From Allodiplogaster sudhausi (taxonomy: Eukaryota; Nematoda; Chromadorea; Rhabditida; Diplogasteridae): a stretch of DNA of 64,000 nt. The notes beneath the pieces are model-generated. The model was not told where the DNA came from. It ran no database searches and saw only the letters and a program-made list of their open reading frames with translations. The stretch lies in NCBI GenBank assembly GCA_945643635.1, contig CALZFC010000129.1:204501-268500 (forward strand). Reading direction: 5' to 3'. A program made the position numbers and the translations under genes. Below are positions 63,317 through 64,000 of this stretch, piece after piece (positions within the stretch are counted from its first letter, which is position 1; every line of letters starts with the position of its first letter).

Positions 63317-63779
63317 GTTCGTTCAATGGAATATTTTGACATTTTGACCTTTTCTATCTTTAAAAACCGTAAGAATCTCAGAGGCTGGTTAAAATTAGTT
63401 CAAGTTTAACAAAAGAAGGACCAGGACCCTCCACACAAACGACTGTTGTGCTTTTCTATCTGCTGCTTGCTGAGTTTGGGAGAAGGAAATTGTTCAAACC
63501 GGCAGCCAATTCTGCATAAAAAAGCAGGTTGAGGAATGAGAATTGAAGTAATCAATATTATCTCGTTCTTTTCTGTAAAGGGGAATGAAAGAGAGAGGGA
63601 GTGATCAGAGGGTAAAATGAGCATGAAACGAATTTCAAAATGAAAACGACGAGAGAGGGAAAGTGGCCGAGTGGGAAACAGTTCTTGGTCGCTGCTGATT
63701 ACAACGAGAATGAAAGACAGCTGATTAAGAAGAAGGTGAAACTGGAGAGAGAAAGAGAGAAAGAGGGGAGAGAGAGAAG

Positions 63780-63816
<37 letters not shown>

Positions 63817-64000
63817 AAAGAGAGAGAGAAAGAGAAAGAGAGAGAGGGAGAGAGAGGGAGAGAGAGAGAGAGAGGCCGACGAATCACACAGAAGAGTTCT
63901 CGTGGCAGCCTTTCTCAGACAAAGTGTCAATAGCCTCCCTCTGAGTACGGAATTGAATTGGAGTGATGGCTGTAGTGTTTTCCGAGCCTTCCACGCCTCC
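63317..64000. other. Window end, no recognised gene
   Basis: Possible 3' part of the MOLO1-like gene, then a GA tract at about 63746-63874. No transmembrane-coding exon was seen on the plus strand. Confidence 0.4.

Overview
The window is eukaryotic nuclear DNA. All of its genes are split by many introns with GT/AG junctions, and the intergenic and intronic DNA is saturated with (GA)n/(CT)n microsatellites. The gene set points to an ecdysozoan animal, most likely a nematode: an orcokinin (NLP-14/15)-like neuropeptide precursor, a MOLO1/TPM-domain secreted protein of the levamisole-receptor-modulator type, a small four-helix LAPTM-like membrane protein, and several genes whose first ATG sits 0-13 nt after a splice acceptor, as expected with spliced-leader trans-splicing. 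The lineage is an inference. Coding assignments rest on remembered family sequences, since no search could be run.

Layout. 1-2.7 kb: no recognised gene, one 180-bp MITE. 2.8-21.5 kb: five genes in a row on the minus strand: a long-tailed class I myosin (Myo1e/f type), a TAK1/MAP3K7 kinase, UBL5/Hub1, V-ATPase subunit G, and TRAPPC8. The three gaps between TAK1, UBL5, V-ATPase G and TRAPPC8 are only 427-460 bp. 21.5-28.7 kb: repeat-rich DNA with a broken citrate synthase copy on the plus strand at 23.4-24.0 kb. 28.7-29.6 kb: a 174-aa four-TM protein (plus). 31.7-34.4 kb: a ZNRF1/2 E3 ubiquitin ligase (plus) carrying a dead non-LTR retrotransposon fragment in its second intron. 35.6-48.3 kb: DIP2 (disco-interacting protein 2), minus, about 12.7 kb. 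49.2-51.2 kb: a complete 2,000-bp hAT element with an 8-bp target-site duplication and a fully open 357-aa four-exon truncated transposase. 51.2-57.1 kb: repeat-dominated, including a 30-bp minisatellite. 57.1-58.3 kb: the orcokinin-like precursor (plus). 61.4-63.3 kb: the MOLO1-like gene (plus), whose 3' end is uncertain. The rest is repeat-rich and gene-poor.

Functional links: the genes are mostly unrelated housekeeping and signalling functions (actin motor, stress kinase, splicing modifier, proton pump, vesicle tethering, ubiquitin ligase, lipid/acyl-adenylate-like protein). No single pathway joins them. The most distinctive content is the compact minus-strand cluster with possible trans-splice acceptors, the neuropeptide and MOLO1-like genes, the truncated but intact hAT transposase, and the strand bias of the microsatellites, which mostly lie as pyrimidine tracts on the sense strand of host introns.
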